This document shows positions 13,511 through 21,193 of a stretch of 21,193 nt of DNA, in pieces (position 1 is the stretch's first letter; each line of letters opens with the position of its first letter). Origin of the DNA: an uncultured Oscillospiraceae bacterium (GTDB lineage Bacteria; Bacillota; Clostridia; Oscillospirales; Oscillospiraceae); contig CAKUEI010000022.1 of the NCBI GenBank assembly GCA_934646175.1, positions 1 to 21,193 of the forward strand. The letters are read 5' to 3'. The notes beneath the pieces are model-generated. The model saw only the letters and a program-made list of their open reading frames with translations. It did no database searches and was not told the DNA's origin. A program made the position numbers and the translations under genes.

Positions 13511-14093
13511 GCAGATAACGCTCCAATTCCACTTTGAATTTTTCCATGGCTTTCCCGCGGTGGGAAACGCTGTTTTTCTCCTCCGGCGTCATCTGGGCAT
13601 AGGTCTTATGCATGGATGTCACCAGAAAGATGGGGTCATAGCCGAAGTCATCCTCCCCCATGGGGGCATAGGCCACGGTGCCGGGGCACTCCCCCCGGGC
13701 GGTGATCACGTCGCCGTTGGGGAAGCAGCAGGTGACCACGGAGACAAATTTCGCCCTGCGGTCCATCTGCCCGCGCATATTCTCCAGCAGCAGGCGGTTG
13801 CGGCCCGCATCATCCAGCTCCGGGCCGCCGTAGCGGGCGGAATAGACGCCGGGGGCGCCGTTCAGGGCGTCCACCATCAATCCGGAATCGTCCGCGATGG
13901 CAGGAAGGCCAGAGGCCTTCATGACGGCCTGCGCTTTCAAAAGCGAATTCTCCTCAAAGGTGGTCCCGGTCTCCTCCACCTCGATGTCGATGCCCACTTC
14001 GGATTCCAGAACGACCTCTACGCCCAGCTCCGAGAGGATGGCTTTCATTTCCTTCAGTTTTTTGGGATTCCGGCTTGCAAGGACTGCCTTCAT
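13494..14093 (-). CDS. rdgB: XTP/dITP (non-canonical purine NTP) pyrophosphatase
   Basis: This 199-residue house-cleaning enzyme hydrolyses XTP, dITP and ITP to monophosphates so that they are not built into DNA or RNA. Family motifs are visible: SRNPKK (7-12), TTFEENSLLKA (45-54), ADDSGLMVDAL (67-77), FGYDPIF (150-156) and SHRGKA (177-182). The frame extends 28 codons upstream into ftsY, but the ATG at 14093 has GAGGTG 6 nt before it and matches the family start. It lies 10 bp after ftsY and overlaps yhbY. Confidence 0.96.
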   Translation of the reverse strand: MKAVLASRNPKKLKEMKAILSELGVEVVLESEVGIDIEVEETGTTFEENSLLKAQAVMKASGLPAIADDSGLMVDALNGAPGVYSARYGGPELDDAGRNRLLLENMRGQMDRRAKFVSVVTCCFPNGDVITARGECPGTVAYAPMGEDDFGYDPIFLVTSMHKTYAQMTPEEKNSVSHRGKAMEKFKVELERYLHGTEQ

Positions 14094-14103
14094 GTCGTTC
14101 ACC

Positions 14104-14970
<867 letters not shown>

Positions 14971-14982
14971 AGTGCGTTCTCC

Positions 14983-17900
14983 TTATTTGATGTTCAGTTC
15001 CTTTTCCACATCGTTGAGGTTGATGGTCAGCATCCGGCTGACGCCCTGCTCCTGCATGGTGACGCCGTACAGCACGTCCGCTTCTTCCATGGTGCCGCGG
15101 CGATGGGTGATGACGATGAACTGGGTCTTGTCCGACATTTTGCGCATGTAGTTTGCAAAGCGCACCACGTTGCTGTCGTCCAGCGCTGCCTCGATCTCGT
15201 CCATGACCACGAAGGGGGTGGGGCGGACCTTCAGAATGGCGAAGTACAGGGCGATGGCCACGAAGGCCTTCTCGCCGCCGGAAAGGAGGGAAATGATCTT
15301 CAGCGCCTTTCCGGGGGGCTGCACCCGGATCTCGATCCCGCAGTTTAAGATATCGTCCGGGTCTTCCAGCTCCAGCGCGGCGCGGCCGCCGCCGAACAGC
15401 TCCAGGAACGTTTCGCTGAACGCCTGATTCAACACGGCGAACTGCCGGGCGAAAATGGTCTTCATCTCCGAGGTGATGTCCCGGATGATAGCCTCCAATT
15501 CGCTTTTCGCCTTTTCTACGTCGCTGCGCTGGTCGATGAAGTAGGTGTACCGTTCGTTGACCTGCTCAAATTCCTCGATGGCGTCCACGTTGATGTTGCC
15601 CAGGGCGGAGATGCCGCGTTTCAATTCACTGATGCGCTTCTGGGCCTTGGGCAGGGATTCCAGCGGCTGGCGCTGCTGCATGGCAGCTTCGTGGGAAAGC
15701 TCATAGGTCTCCCACAGCTTGTCCAAAATCTGCTTTTCTTCCATGGCTGCGCCGTTCTTCTTCTGTTCCAGGAGAGAGACCTCGCGCTCCATGCCCAGAA
15801 GGGCGGAATTTTTGTCTCGGCTATCCTTTTCCAGACGGTTGCGCTCCGCTTCCAGCTGCAGCTTTTCCTGATTCAGGGTCTGGATCTGCTGCTCCTGCCC
15901 GGCAGTCTCGGCGGCAAGGGCCTGCAGCTGCGCCTCTTTCTCCGCGATCTGCCCCTTCAGGTCCTCGTTCTGCTGCTGATAGGCCTCCAGCCGCTGCATC
16001 TGTTGCTGCCGGTCACCCGCAAGGTCCTGATGCATGGCCTCCAGCTCGCTCATGCTTTGCTGCGCGGCCTGCTCCTGGGTCTCCAATGCCGCCAGCTTGG
16101 CACTTAGTCCGGCAAGCTCGGCATTCAATGCGTCGGTCTTCTCCTGCAGGTCGGTCTGGCCCTTCTGCTTTCCTTCCGCCTCCGCACGCAGGGCAGCAGC
16201 GGTGCCTTCCAGCTCTTCCATGCGCTTTCTGGCCTTGACGGTATCCGCTTCGGTCTTCTCCATGCGGTCCTTCATCTGGCGCAGTTCTTCCCGCCGAGAG
16301 GAACAGGTCCGTTCCAGATCGTGCACCACGCTTTCGTACCGGTCGCAGCGCTCTTTCTGCTGCAGCATGGTGTCTTCCAGCGCGCGCTGCTGGTCTGCGG
16401 CGGTGCTGCATTCATATTCGGCGGCAGTCAGCTCCCGCTTGGCATCCTCCATGCTTTGAAGGGTGGCCTTTCGCCTGCTTTGAATGCCGTCAAGCTGGGT
16501 TCCCAGCCGTTCCAGCTCGTTGGCGCGGGACAGGATCCCGGCGCTGCGGCTGGCGGAACCGCCGGTCATGGAGCCGCCCGCGTTGAGCACCTGACCATCC
16601 AGGGTGACGATGCGGAAACGGTATCCGTACTTCCGGGCGATGGCAATGGCGGCGTCCAGATCTTCTGCAATGACCACCCGGCCCAGCAGATTTGCAAACA
16701 CGGGGGCATAGCGGCCGTCGAATTCGATCAGCTGATCGGCCACGCCGAGGAAGCCCTTTTCCCGCTCGACCCCCGTCTCTTTCAGATAGCCGGGACGGAT
16801 GGAGCTGATAGGCAGGAAGGTGGCCCGGCCGCCGTCCCGCCGCTTCAGATACTGGATGGCGGCTTTTCCGTCCTCCTCCCGCTCCACAACGATATGCTGC
16901 ATGGCGCCGCCCAGAGCGGTCTCAATGGCCACGGCGAACCGATCCGGCACATGGAGAAGGGACGCCACTGGGCCGCAGATTCCCCGCAGTGCGCCGCGCC
17001 CGGCCTCGTTCATCACGAGCTTGACCGCCTTGGAAAAGCCCTCGTACTCCTTCTCCATCTCCCGCAGCAGCTGAATGCGGGAGGTAAGCGCATGCTCCTC
17101 CATCTGGAGCTTCATATGGTCGTCTTCCAGCTGCTTGGCCTTCTTGCGGCGGCTTTCCAGCCGCAGCTCGTAGCCGCTGATGACATTTTTCAGGCTGTCC
17201 CGCTCTTCTAGTGCGTCCTGATATTCCTTTTGGGCCGCGCGCTGGTTCTGCCGCTCTTCCTCCAGCCGCGCCTCGCCCTCTGCCAGCTCCCGGTGAACGG
17301 TCTCGTCCCGGTCCAGCAGCTCCTGGGCGGCGGCGGCCAGCGCGGAAAGAAGCGCCCGCGCTTCCGAGGCGGAGGCGGTCTCCACCGCCTCTTTTTCCCG
17401 CAAGCGCTGCAGCTCTTCCCGGACGCTGCCCGCACCGGCGGCAGCATCATTCATCTCCTGCCGGAGAGCGTCGCACTGCTTCCGCAGTCCGGCCTTTTCT
17501 TCCGTGATGGAGGCAAGTAGCGCCTTCCGCTCCGTGATCTGCCGGAGGATGGAGCCGGCACGGCCCTCCTGCCGGCTCAGTTCGTCCTGCATCCGCTCGG
17601 CGTTATGCAGGTTGTTGGTCACATTGGCCCGCAGGACGGCTGCGGCGCTTTCCAGCTCGCTCTTTTCCGCGCTGCGCTGGGACATATGAAACCGGACGGC
17701 GTCCGCCGCCACGTCCTTCTCCCGCATTTGGGCGCTCAACGCCTCGGTCTGTGCGTACATCTCCTCCACGGCACGCTGCAGTGAATCCTTCTGCCGAAGG
17801 GCCGCTTCGTAATCCGCGGAATACTTGATGCCGCTCTGGCGGGCTGCTTCCAGATTGTCCAGCCAGACGGAGATCTCCAGTCCCCGCAGTTCATCCCGGA

Positions 17901-18552
17901 GGATGAGGAATTTCTTCGCCTTTTCCGCCTGCGCGCGGAGGGGCTCCACCCGCAACTCCAGCTCCTCCACCTTGTCGTTGATGCGTACCAGATTTTCATC
18001 CGTATGCTCCAACTTTCGCTCCGCCTCTTCCTTGCGGTGGCGGAAGCGGGAGATGCCGGCGGCTTCTTCAAATACGTCCCGACGGTCGGCGCTTTTGGTT
18101 GAGAGGATCTCGTCGATTTTGCCCTGTCCAATGATGGAATATCCCTCACGGCCCAGGCCGGTGTCCATAAACAGCTCGTTTACGTCCTTCAGGCGGACGC
18201 TTCGGCGGTTGATGTAGTACTCGCTCTCGCCGCTGCGGTAATAACGGCGGGTCACCATGACCTCGCTCTCTTCCATGTCAAAGAGGTGGGCGGTGTTGTC
18301 CAGGATCAGTGACACCTCGGCAAAGCCCTGCTGCTTGCGCTTCTGGGTTCCGCCGAAAATGACGTCCTCCATCTTTCCGCCGCGGAGGGCGCGGGTGGAC
18401 TGTTCGCCCATGACCCAGCGGATGGCATCCGAGATGTTGGATTTTCCGCTTCCGTTTGGGCCGACGATAGCGGTGATATCTTCCCCGAAGGTGAGCACCG
18501 TCTTGTCTGCAAAGGACTTGAACCCCTGAATTTCAAGCGCTTTCAGGTACAA
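14983..18552 (-). CDS. smc: Chromosome segregation protein SMC
   Basis: This protein of about 1189 residues is the condensin core ATPase that compacts and separates chromosomes with ScpA and ScpB. The N-terminal head has GFKSFADKT and Walker A GPNGSGKS (31-38). Two long coiled coils rich in Glu, Gln and Arg flank a hinge (about 520-670). The C-terminal head has LSGGEKAFVA (about 1089) and Walker B VVMDEIEAALDD. For the start, an ATG at 18561 touches AAGGAG with no spacing, while TTG at 18552 lies 9 nt after it and gives the typical MYLK.LEIQGFKSFADKT, so I prefer TTG. It is first of a long operon with ftsY 12 bp behind. Confidence 0.97.
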   Translation of the reverse strand: MYLKALEIQGFKSFADKTVLTFGEDITAIVGPNGSGKSNISDAIRWVMGEQSTRALRGGKMEDVIFGGTQKRKQQGFAEVSLILDNTAHLFDMEESEVMVTRRYYRSGESEYYINRRSVRLKDVNELFMDTGLGREGYSIIGQGKIDEILSTKSADRRDVFEEAAGISRFRHRKEEAERKLEHTDENLVRINDKVEELELRVEPLRAQAEKAKKFLILRDELRGLEISVWLDNLEAARQSGIKYSADYEAALRQKDSLQRAVEEMYAQTEALSAQMREKDVAADAVRFHMSQRSAEKSELESAAAVLRANVTNNLHNAERMQDELSRQEGRAGSILRQITERKALLASITEEKAGLRKQCDALRQEMNDAAAGAGSVREELQRLREKEAVETASASEARALLSALAAAAQELLDRDETVHRELAEGEARLEEERQNQRAAQKEYQDALEERDSLKNVISGYELRLESRRKKAKQLEDDHMKLQMEEHALTSRIQLLREMEKEYEGFSKAVKLVMNEAGRGALRGICGPVASLLHVPDRFAVAIETALGGAMQHIVVEREEDGKAAIQYLKRRDGGRATFLPISSIRPGYLKETGVEREKGFLGVADQLIEFDGRYAPVFANLLGRVVIAEDLDAAIAIARKYGYRFRIVTLDGQVLNAGGSMTGGSASRSAGILSRANELERLGTQLDGIQSRRKATLQSMEDAKRELTAAEYECSTAADQQRALEDTMLQQKERCDRYESVVHDLERTCSSRREELRQMKDRMEKTEADTVKARKRMEELEGTAAALRAEAEGKQKGQTDLQEKTDALNAELAGLSAKLAALETQEQAAQQSMSELEAMHQDLAGDRQQQMQRLEAYQQQNEDLKGQIAEKEAQLQALAAETAGQEQQIQTLNQEKLQLEAERNRLEKDSRDKNSALLGMEREVSLLEQKKNGAAMEEKQILDKLWETYELSHEAAMQQRQPLESLPKAQKRISELKRGISALGNINVDAIEEFEQVNERYTYFIDQRSDVEKAKSELEAIIRDITSEMKTIFARQFAVLNQAFSETFLELFGGGRAALELEDPDDILNCGIEIRVQPPGKALKIISLLSGGEKAFVAIALYFAILKVRPTPFVVMDEIEAALDDSNVVRFANYMRKMSDKTQFIVITHRRGTMEEADVLYGVTMQEQGVSRMLTINLNDVEKELNIK

Positions 18553-18590
18553 ATTCAACATCTCCTTTCTCTTCGGCTTTGTAACGTGTT

Positions 18591-18619
18591 ATTATACCAA
18601 ATTTTCACTCCTCGCGCAA
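18591..18619 (-). promoter_or_regulatory. Promoter of the smc operon
   Basis: TTGCGC (18614-18619), 17-bp spacer, TATAAT (18591-18596), just downstream of the rnc terminator. The -10 is perfect, the -35 moderate. Confidence 0.65.
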
Positions 18620-18620
18620 C

Positions 18621-18657
18621 AAAATTCCCCATTCCGTGAACTGGAATGGGGAATTTT
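18621..18657 (-). terminator. Terminator after rnc
   Basis: Perfect 15-bp stem (18621-18635 with 18643-18657) with a 7-base loop, starting right at the rnc stop codon. It separates rnc from smc, although the T-run after it is short. Confidence 0.8.
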
Positions 18658-19335
18658 TTACTCGTTCTTCAGGGTCTTTAGCCCGGCGCGGGCCGCGGCT
18701 TGCTCCGCCAGCTTCTTGCTGCGGCCGCTTCCTTCGCCGATCTGCACGCCGTTTAGGTCCACGGCCACGGTAAAGGTCTTGGCGTGGTCAGGCCCCTCTT
18801 CATGCAGCAGACGGTAGGCCAGTGTCTGGCCGCTTTCCCTCTGCACGACCTCCTGCAGGGCCGTTTTGAAATCCCGCCCGGCGTCCACTTCCGCCGCCTC
18901 CCGGTCCAGGATGAGCCGGGCAACGATCTTGCGGACGGAGCCGAGCCCGCCATCCAGATAGACGGCGGCCAGCACCGCTTCCACCGCATCGGCCAGAATA
19001 GAGGGACGCTTGCGGCCGCCGCCGCTGTCCTCGCCCTTGCCCAGCTTCAGGTATTGGCCCAACTCCAGCTCTTCCGCCACGCGGTGCAGGCTGCCCTCGC
19101 ACACCAGCGCGGCGCGGATGCGGGTCAGTTCCCCCTCCGGAAGGCCGGGGTGCTTCCGGTAAAGATAATCCGCCGTGATCATGCCCAGCACAGAATCGCC
19201 CAGGAATTCCAGCCGCTCATTGCTGCCCGCCGCACCGGCCCGGTGCTCGTTGGCGTAGGAGCTGTGGGTCAGGGCATGCTCCAGCAGGCTGCGGTTCTGA
19301 AAAGTATACTCCAGCCGCGCTTCCAGTTCCTTCAT
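18658..19335 (-). CDS. rnc: Ribonuclease III
   Basis: This 225-residue endonuclease cuts double-stranded RNA, including rRNA precursors. The signature NERLEFLGDSV is at 39-49. Catalytic residues Glu40, Asp47, Asp116 and Glu119 are visible, the last two in DAVEAVLAAVYLDGG. A double-stranded-RNA-binding domain follows (about 154-223) ending GSGRSKKLAEQAAARAGL. The ATG at 19335 has GAGGAG upstream. It lies between acpP and smc, a conserved Firmicutes order, but hairpins stand on both sides, so it may be expressed by read-through. Confidence 0.98.
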   Translation of the reverse strand: MKELEARLEYTFQNRSLLEHALTHSSYANEHRAGAAGSNERLEFLGDSVLGMITADYLYRKHPGLPEGELTRIRAALVCEGSLHRVAEELELGQYLKLGKGEDSGGGRKRPSILADAVEAVLAAVYLDGGLGSVRKIVARLILDREAAEVDAGRDFKTALQEVVQRESGQTLAYRLLHEEGPDHAKTFTVAVDLNGVQIGEGSGRSKKLAEQAAARAGLKTLKNE

Positions 19336-19354
19336 CGTTCTCTCTCCTCAAGGA

Positions 19355-19388
19355 AAACAGAGCCCCGCCCGGGGGTGAAGCTCTGTTT
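19355..19388 (-). terminator. Hairpin between acpP and rnc
   Basis: Perfect 9-bp outer stem (19355-19363 with 19380-19388) and a GC-rich inner part, followed by four T. It sits 20 bp before the rnc start. It may be a partial terminator of acpP or an RNase III target controlling rnc. Confidence 0.6.
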
Positions 19389-19408
19389 GGTCCGTTTTCT
19401 GTGCCTGA

Positions 19409-19648
19409 TCAGGCAAGGCCCGTGCGGTTCTGAAGCAGGTTCACAAGATCGCCCACCGTGGTGATCTTGGACAGGTCTTCCTCCCCCATCTCTTCCAGAC
19501 CGAACATTTCTTCAATGGACATGGACAGATCCACAATATCCAGAGAGTCGGCGGAGAGATCCTCTTCAAACGACGTGTCCATGGTGATGCTGTCCTGATC
19601 CACACCGAACTGATCGGCGATCAATGCGCTAACTTTTTCAAAAATCAT
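19409..19648 (-). CDS. acpP: Acyl carrier protein
   Basis: This 79-residue acidic four-helix protein carries growing acyl chains on a phosphopantetheine arm in fatty acid synthesis. The attachment Ser35 is in ADSLDIVDL, preceded by TSFEEDLSADS. The frame extends 22 codons up, but the ATG at 19648 matches the family start (MIFEKVSALI) and has a GGGGAAG site about 8 nt before it. It follows plsX by 79 bp, with its own promoter in the gap. Confidence 0.97.
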   Translation of the reverse strand: MIFEKVSALIADQFGVDQDSITMDTSFEEDLSADSLDIVDLSMSIEEMFGLEEMGEEDLSKITTVGDLVNLLQNRTGLA

Positions 19649-19685
19649 GGATTGGCTTCCCCTTTTTCGTTTGGTTTTCGGTATC

Positions 19686-19714
19686 ATCATAGGCATAAAC
19701 CATAACGCTGTCAA
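19686..19714 (-). promoter_or_regulatory. Promoter of acpP
   Basis: TTGACA (19709-19714), 17-bp spacer, TATGAT (19686-19691), directly after the plsX stop. It allows high acpP expression independent of plsX. Confidence 0.8.
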
Positions 19715-19727
19715 GAGTGTTTTGAAA

Positions 19728-20786
19728 TTAATCCGCTTTTCTTTCTTCGCCGTCCGCTTTGGTCGGGGCGGGGACGCGCATATAGTCGATATTTTCCGCG
19801 ATGCCCTCTACGATGCCGGAGGAGGCGTACTGGCTGGCCTGACGGATGGCGTTCTTGATGGCCCGGGCGTCGGAAGAGCCGTGGGCCTTGATCACGGGTT
19901 TGGAAATGCCCAGCAGGGCAGTGCCGCCCACCTCGCCGGAATCCAGCTTCTTCTTGAATTCCTTCAGCCCGCCGGACACCATGAGGGCGGCCAGCTTGGT
20001 GAAGAAATTCTTCTTGAACATGGTCTTGATCATGCCGGAAAGGTAAAGGGCCGTGCCCTCCACCGTTTTCAGGAAGATATTGCCGGAATAGCCGTCGCTG
20101 ACCAGCACGTCCACCGCGCCCAGCATGGCCTCTCGCGCCTCTACATTGCCGGCAAAGTGGATGCGGCCCTGCGTGTCCGCCTCTTTCAGCAGATGATAGG
20201 TCTCCTTCTGCAGGTCGGTCCCCTTGCTCTCCTCCACGCCGATGTTCAGAAGGCCCACCCGGGGCTCCGGGCAGCCCAGCGCCCGCTCGGCGTAGTAGGA
20301 GCCCATGAAGGCAAACTGCAGCAGGTATTCCGGGGTGCAGACCGCGTTGGCCCCGCAGTCGATGAGCACGGTGCCCCGGCCTTTGGTGGGGATGACGGGG
20401 CACAGCGCGGCGCGGCGGATGCCTTTGATGCGCTTCACCAGCAGCGTCGCTCCCGACAGAAGGGCGCCTGTGGATCCGGCGGACACAAAGGCATCCCCCT
20501 TCCCGTTTTTCAGAAGGTTCAGGCCAATGGTCAGGGAGGAATCTTTTTTCTCCTTGAAGGCGGTAGCCGGGTTATCGCACATCTCCACCACCTCGGAGGC
20601 ATGCACCACCTCGATCTCGGGCGGAAGGTCCTGTACGTCTTCTTCCTTCAGAGCAGCCAGAATGGCATCGCCCTGCCCCACCAAGATAACCTGGATGCCG
20701 GGCAGCTCACGCACAGCGTCCAGCGCGCCTTTGACCGGGGCCTGGGGCGCGTTGTCGCCGCCCATTGCATCGACAATGATCTTCAT
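19728..20786 (-). CDS. plsX: Phosphate acyltransferase PlsX
   Basis: This 352-residue enzyme turns acyl-ACP and phosphate into acyl-phosphate, the acyl donor used by PlsY to start phospholipid synthesis. The start MKIIVDAMGGDNAP, AFVSAGSTGALL, IDCGANAVCTPEYLLQFAFMG and DGYSGNIFLKTVEG are all family hallmarks. Length is normal with a short charged tail. The ATG at 20786 has AAGGAG 7 nt upstream. Upstream is trmFO and downstream acpP, the carrier that delivers its substrate. No fapR or fabD gene is adjacent. Confidence 0.98.
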   Translation of the reverse strand: MKIIVDAMGGDNAPQAPVKGALDAVRELPGIQVILVGQGDAILAALKEEDVQDLPPEIEVVHASEVVEMCDNPATAFKEKKDSSLTIGLNLLKNGKGDAFVSAGSTGALLSGATLLVKRIKGIRRAALCPVIPTKGRGTVLIDCGANAVCTPEYLLQFAFMGSYYAERALGCPEPRVGLLNIGVEESKGTDLQKETYHLLKEADTQGRIHFAGNVEAREAMLGAVDVLVSDGYSGNIFLKTVEGTALYLSGMIKTMFKKNFFTKLAALMVSGGLKEFKKKLDSGEVGGTALLGISKPVIKAHGSSDARAIKNAIRQASQYASSGIVEGIAENIDYMRVPAPTKADGEERKAD

Positions 20787-20804
20787 ACTGTTTCTCCTTC
20801 CTGT

Positions 20805-20822
20805 GTCCGGCAGGTGCCGGAC
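20805..20822. other. Short perfect hairpin between trmFO and plsX
   Basis: GTCCGGCA (20805-20812) and TGCCGGAC (20815-20822), 6 bp after the trmFO stop and before the plsX ribosome site. No T-run, so more likely an RNA stability or processing element than a terminator. Confidence 0.45.
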
Positions 20823-20828
20823 GGCGGA

Positions 20829-21193
20829 TCAAGCCTGACGGAGCCGCTCTTCCAGCGCGGCAAGGGCCCGCCGGGAAAGCTCCGCATTTTTATTTCGTTT
20901 TCCCTTCACCCGGTGGTCCAGGGGCGGGATGATGCCGAAGTTTACGTTCATGGGCTGAAAATCGCCCACGCTGCCGGAACTGACATAGAGGGCCAGGGCC
21001 CCGATCGCCGTCTCCTGAGGCAGGTCGAGAGGCGGCTTTCCCTGAATGCGGCGGGCAAGCTCTGTGCCCGCCAGAAAGCCGGAGGCAGTGGACTCCACAT
21101 ACCCCTCCACGCCGGTGATCTGCCCGGCGAAGGTGATGCGCTCCTCCCGCTTCAGGCGGTAATAACGGTCCAGCAACCGGGGGGAATCCAGAT
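20829..21193 (-). CDS. trmFO: TrmFO, tRNA m5U54 methyltransferase (3' part, cut by window edge)
   Basis: Only the last 121 or so residues are in the window; the frame is open to the edge. TrmFO uses methylenetetrahydrofolate and FADH2 to make 5-methyluridine at tRNA position 54. The C-terminal family block FAGQITGVEGYVESTASGFL is clear, followed by ETAIGALALYVSS and DFQPMNVNFGIIPPL. The preceding residues (LDSPRLLDRYYRLK) also fit TrmFO, so an in-frame TTG at 21176 is not the true start. It lies upstream of plsX on the same strand. Confidence 0.95.
   Translation of the reverse strand, partial: LDSPRLLDRYYRLKREERITFAGQITGVEGYVESTASGFLAGTELARRIQGKPPLDLPQETAIGALALYVSSGSVGDFQPMNVNFGIIPPLDHRVKGKRNKNAELSRRALAALEERLRQA

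Overview
The window looks like a chromosomal segment of a GC-rich Clostridia bacterium, probably of the Oscillospiraceae (Flavonifractor/Oscillibacter-like gut anaerobes). This is inferred from the Gram-positive SigA-type promoters, strong Shine-Dalgarno sites, the order trmFO-plsX-acpP-rnc-smc-ftsY, and the rdgB-yhbY-nadD/yqeK-LCP-rsfS-leuS cluster. No species can be named from sequence alone.

Left part (1-5460): a MATE efflux pump (minus) whose leader contains an intrinsic terminator; a divergent O6-alkylguanine-DNA methyltransferase (plus); a small XRE regulator diverging from a 61-residue orphan protein over a repeated GGCTATCC-type operator; a uracil permease (minus) with a second terminator-containing leader; and a short-chain dehydrogenase (minus) with an unusual glycine-rich loop. 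Positions 1-87 hold nothing I can identify.

Middle (5612-7245): a visibly AT-rich mini-island inserted in a tRNA-Ala(GGC) gene. The intact tRNA (7104-7179) shares a perfect 53-bp direct repeat, its own 3' part, with 5652-5704, 1451 bp away. Between the repeats lie an Ltp-type lipoprotein (superinfection-exclusion family), a divergent XRE repressor with two matching operator dyads, a frameshifted small ORF, and a tyrosine integrase with its middle deleted in frame. The host's presumed original tRNA terminator is stranded at the far end (5612-5646), and the tRNA now has a terminator supplied by the insert. This looks like a decayed prophage or satellite reduced to an immunity module, and it is the most interesting part of the window.

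Right part (7304-21193): conserved housekeeping genes, all on the minus strand: rpsU, leuS, rsfS, an LCP cell-wall ligase, a nadD-yqeK fusion, yhbY, rdgB, ftsY, smc, rnc, acpP, plsX and the 3' end of trmFO. From smc to rsfS the genes are tightly spaced or overlap and look like one transcript starting at a promoter just upstream of smc. acpP, leuS, rpsU and the tRNA each have a recognisable promoter (mostly TTGACA-like, 17-bp spacer, TATAAT-like), and hairpins separate the units. The right part joins lipid synthesis (plsX, acpP), RNA processing (rnc, trmFO), chromosome organisation (smc), protein targeting (ftsY), nucleotide sanitation (rdgB), NAD synthesis and translation.
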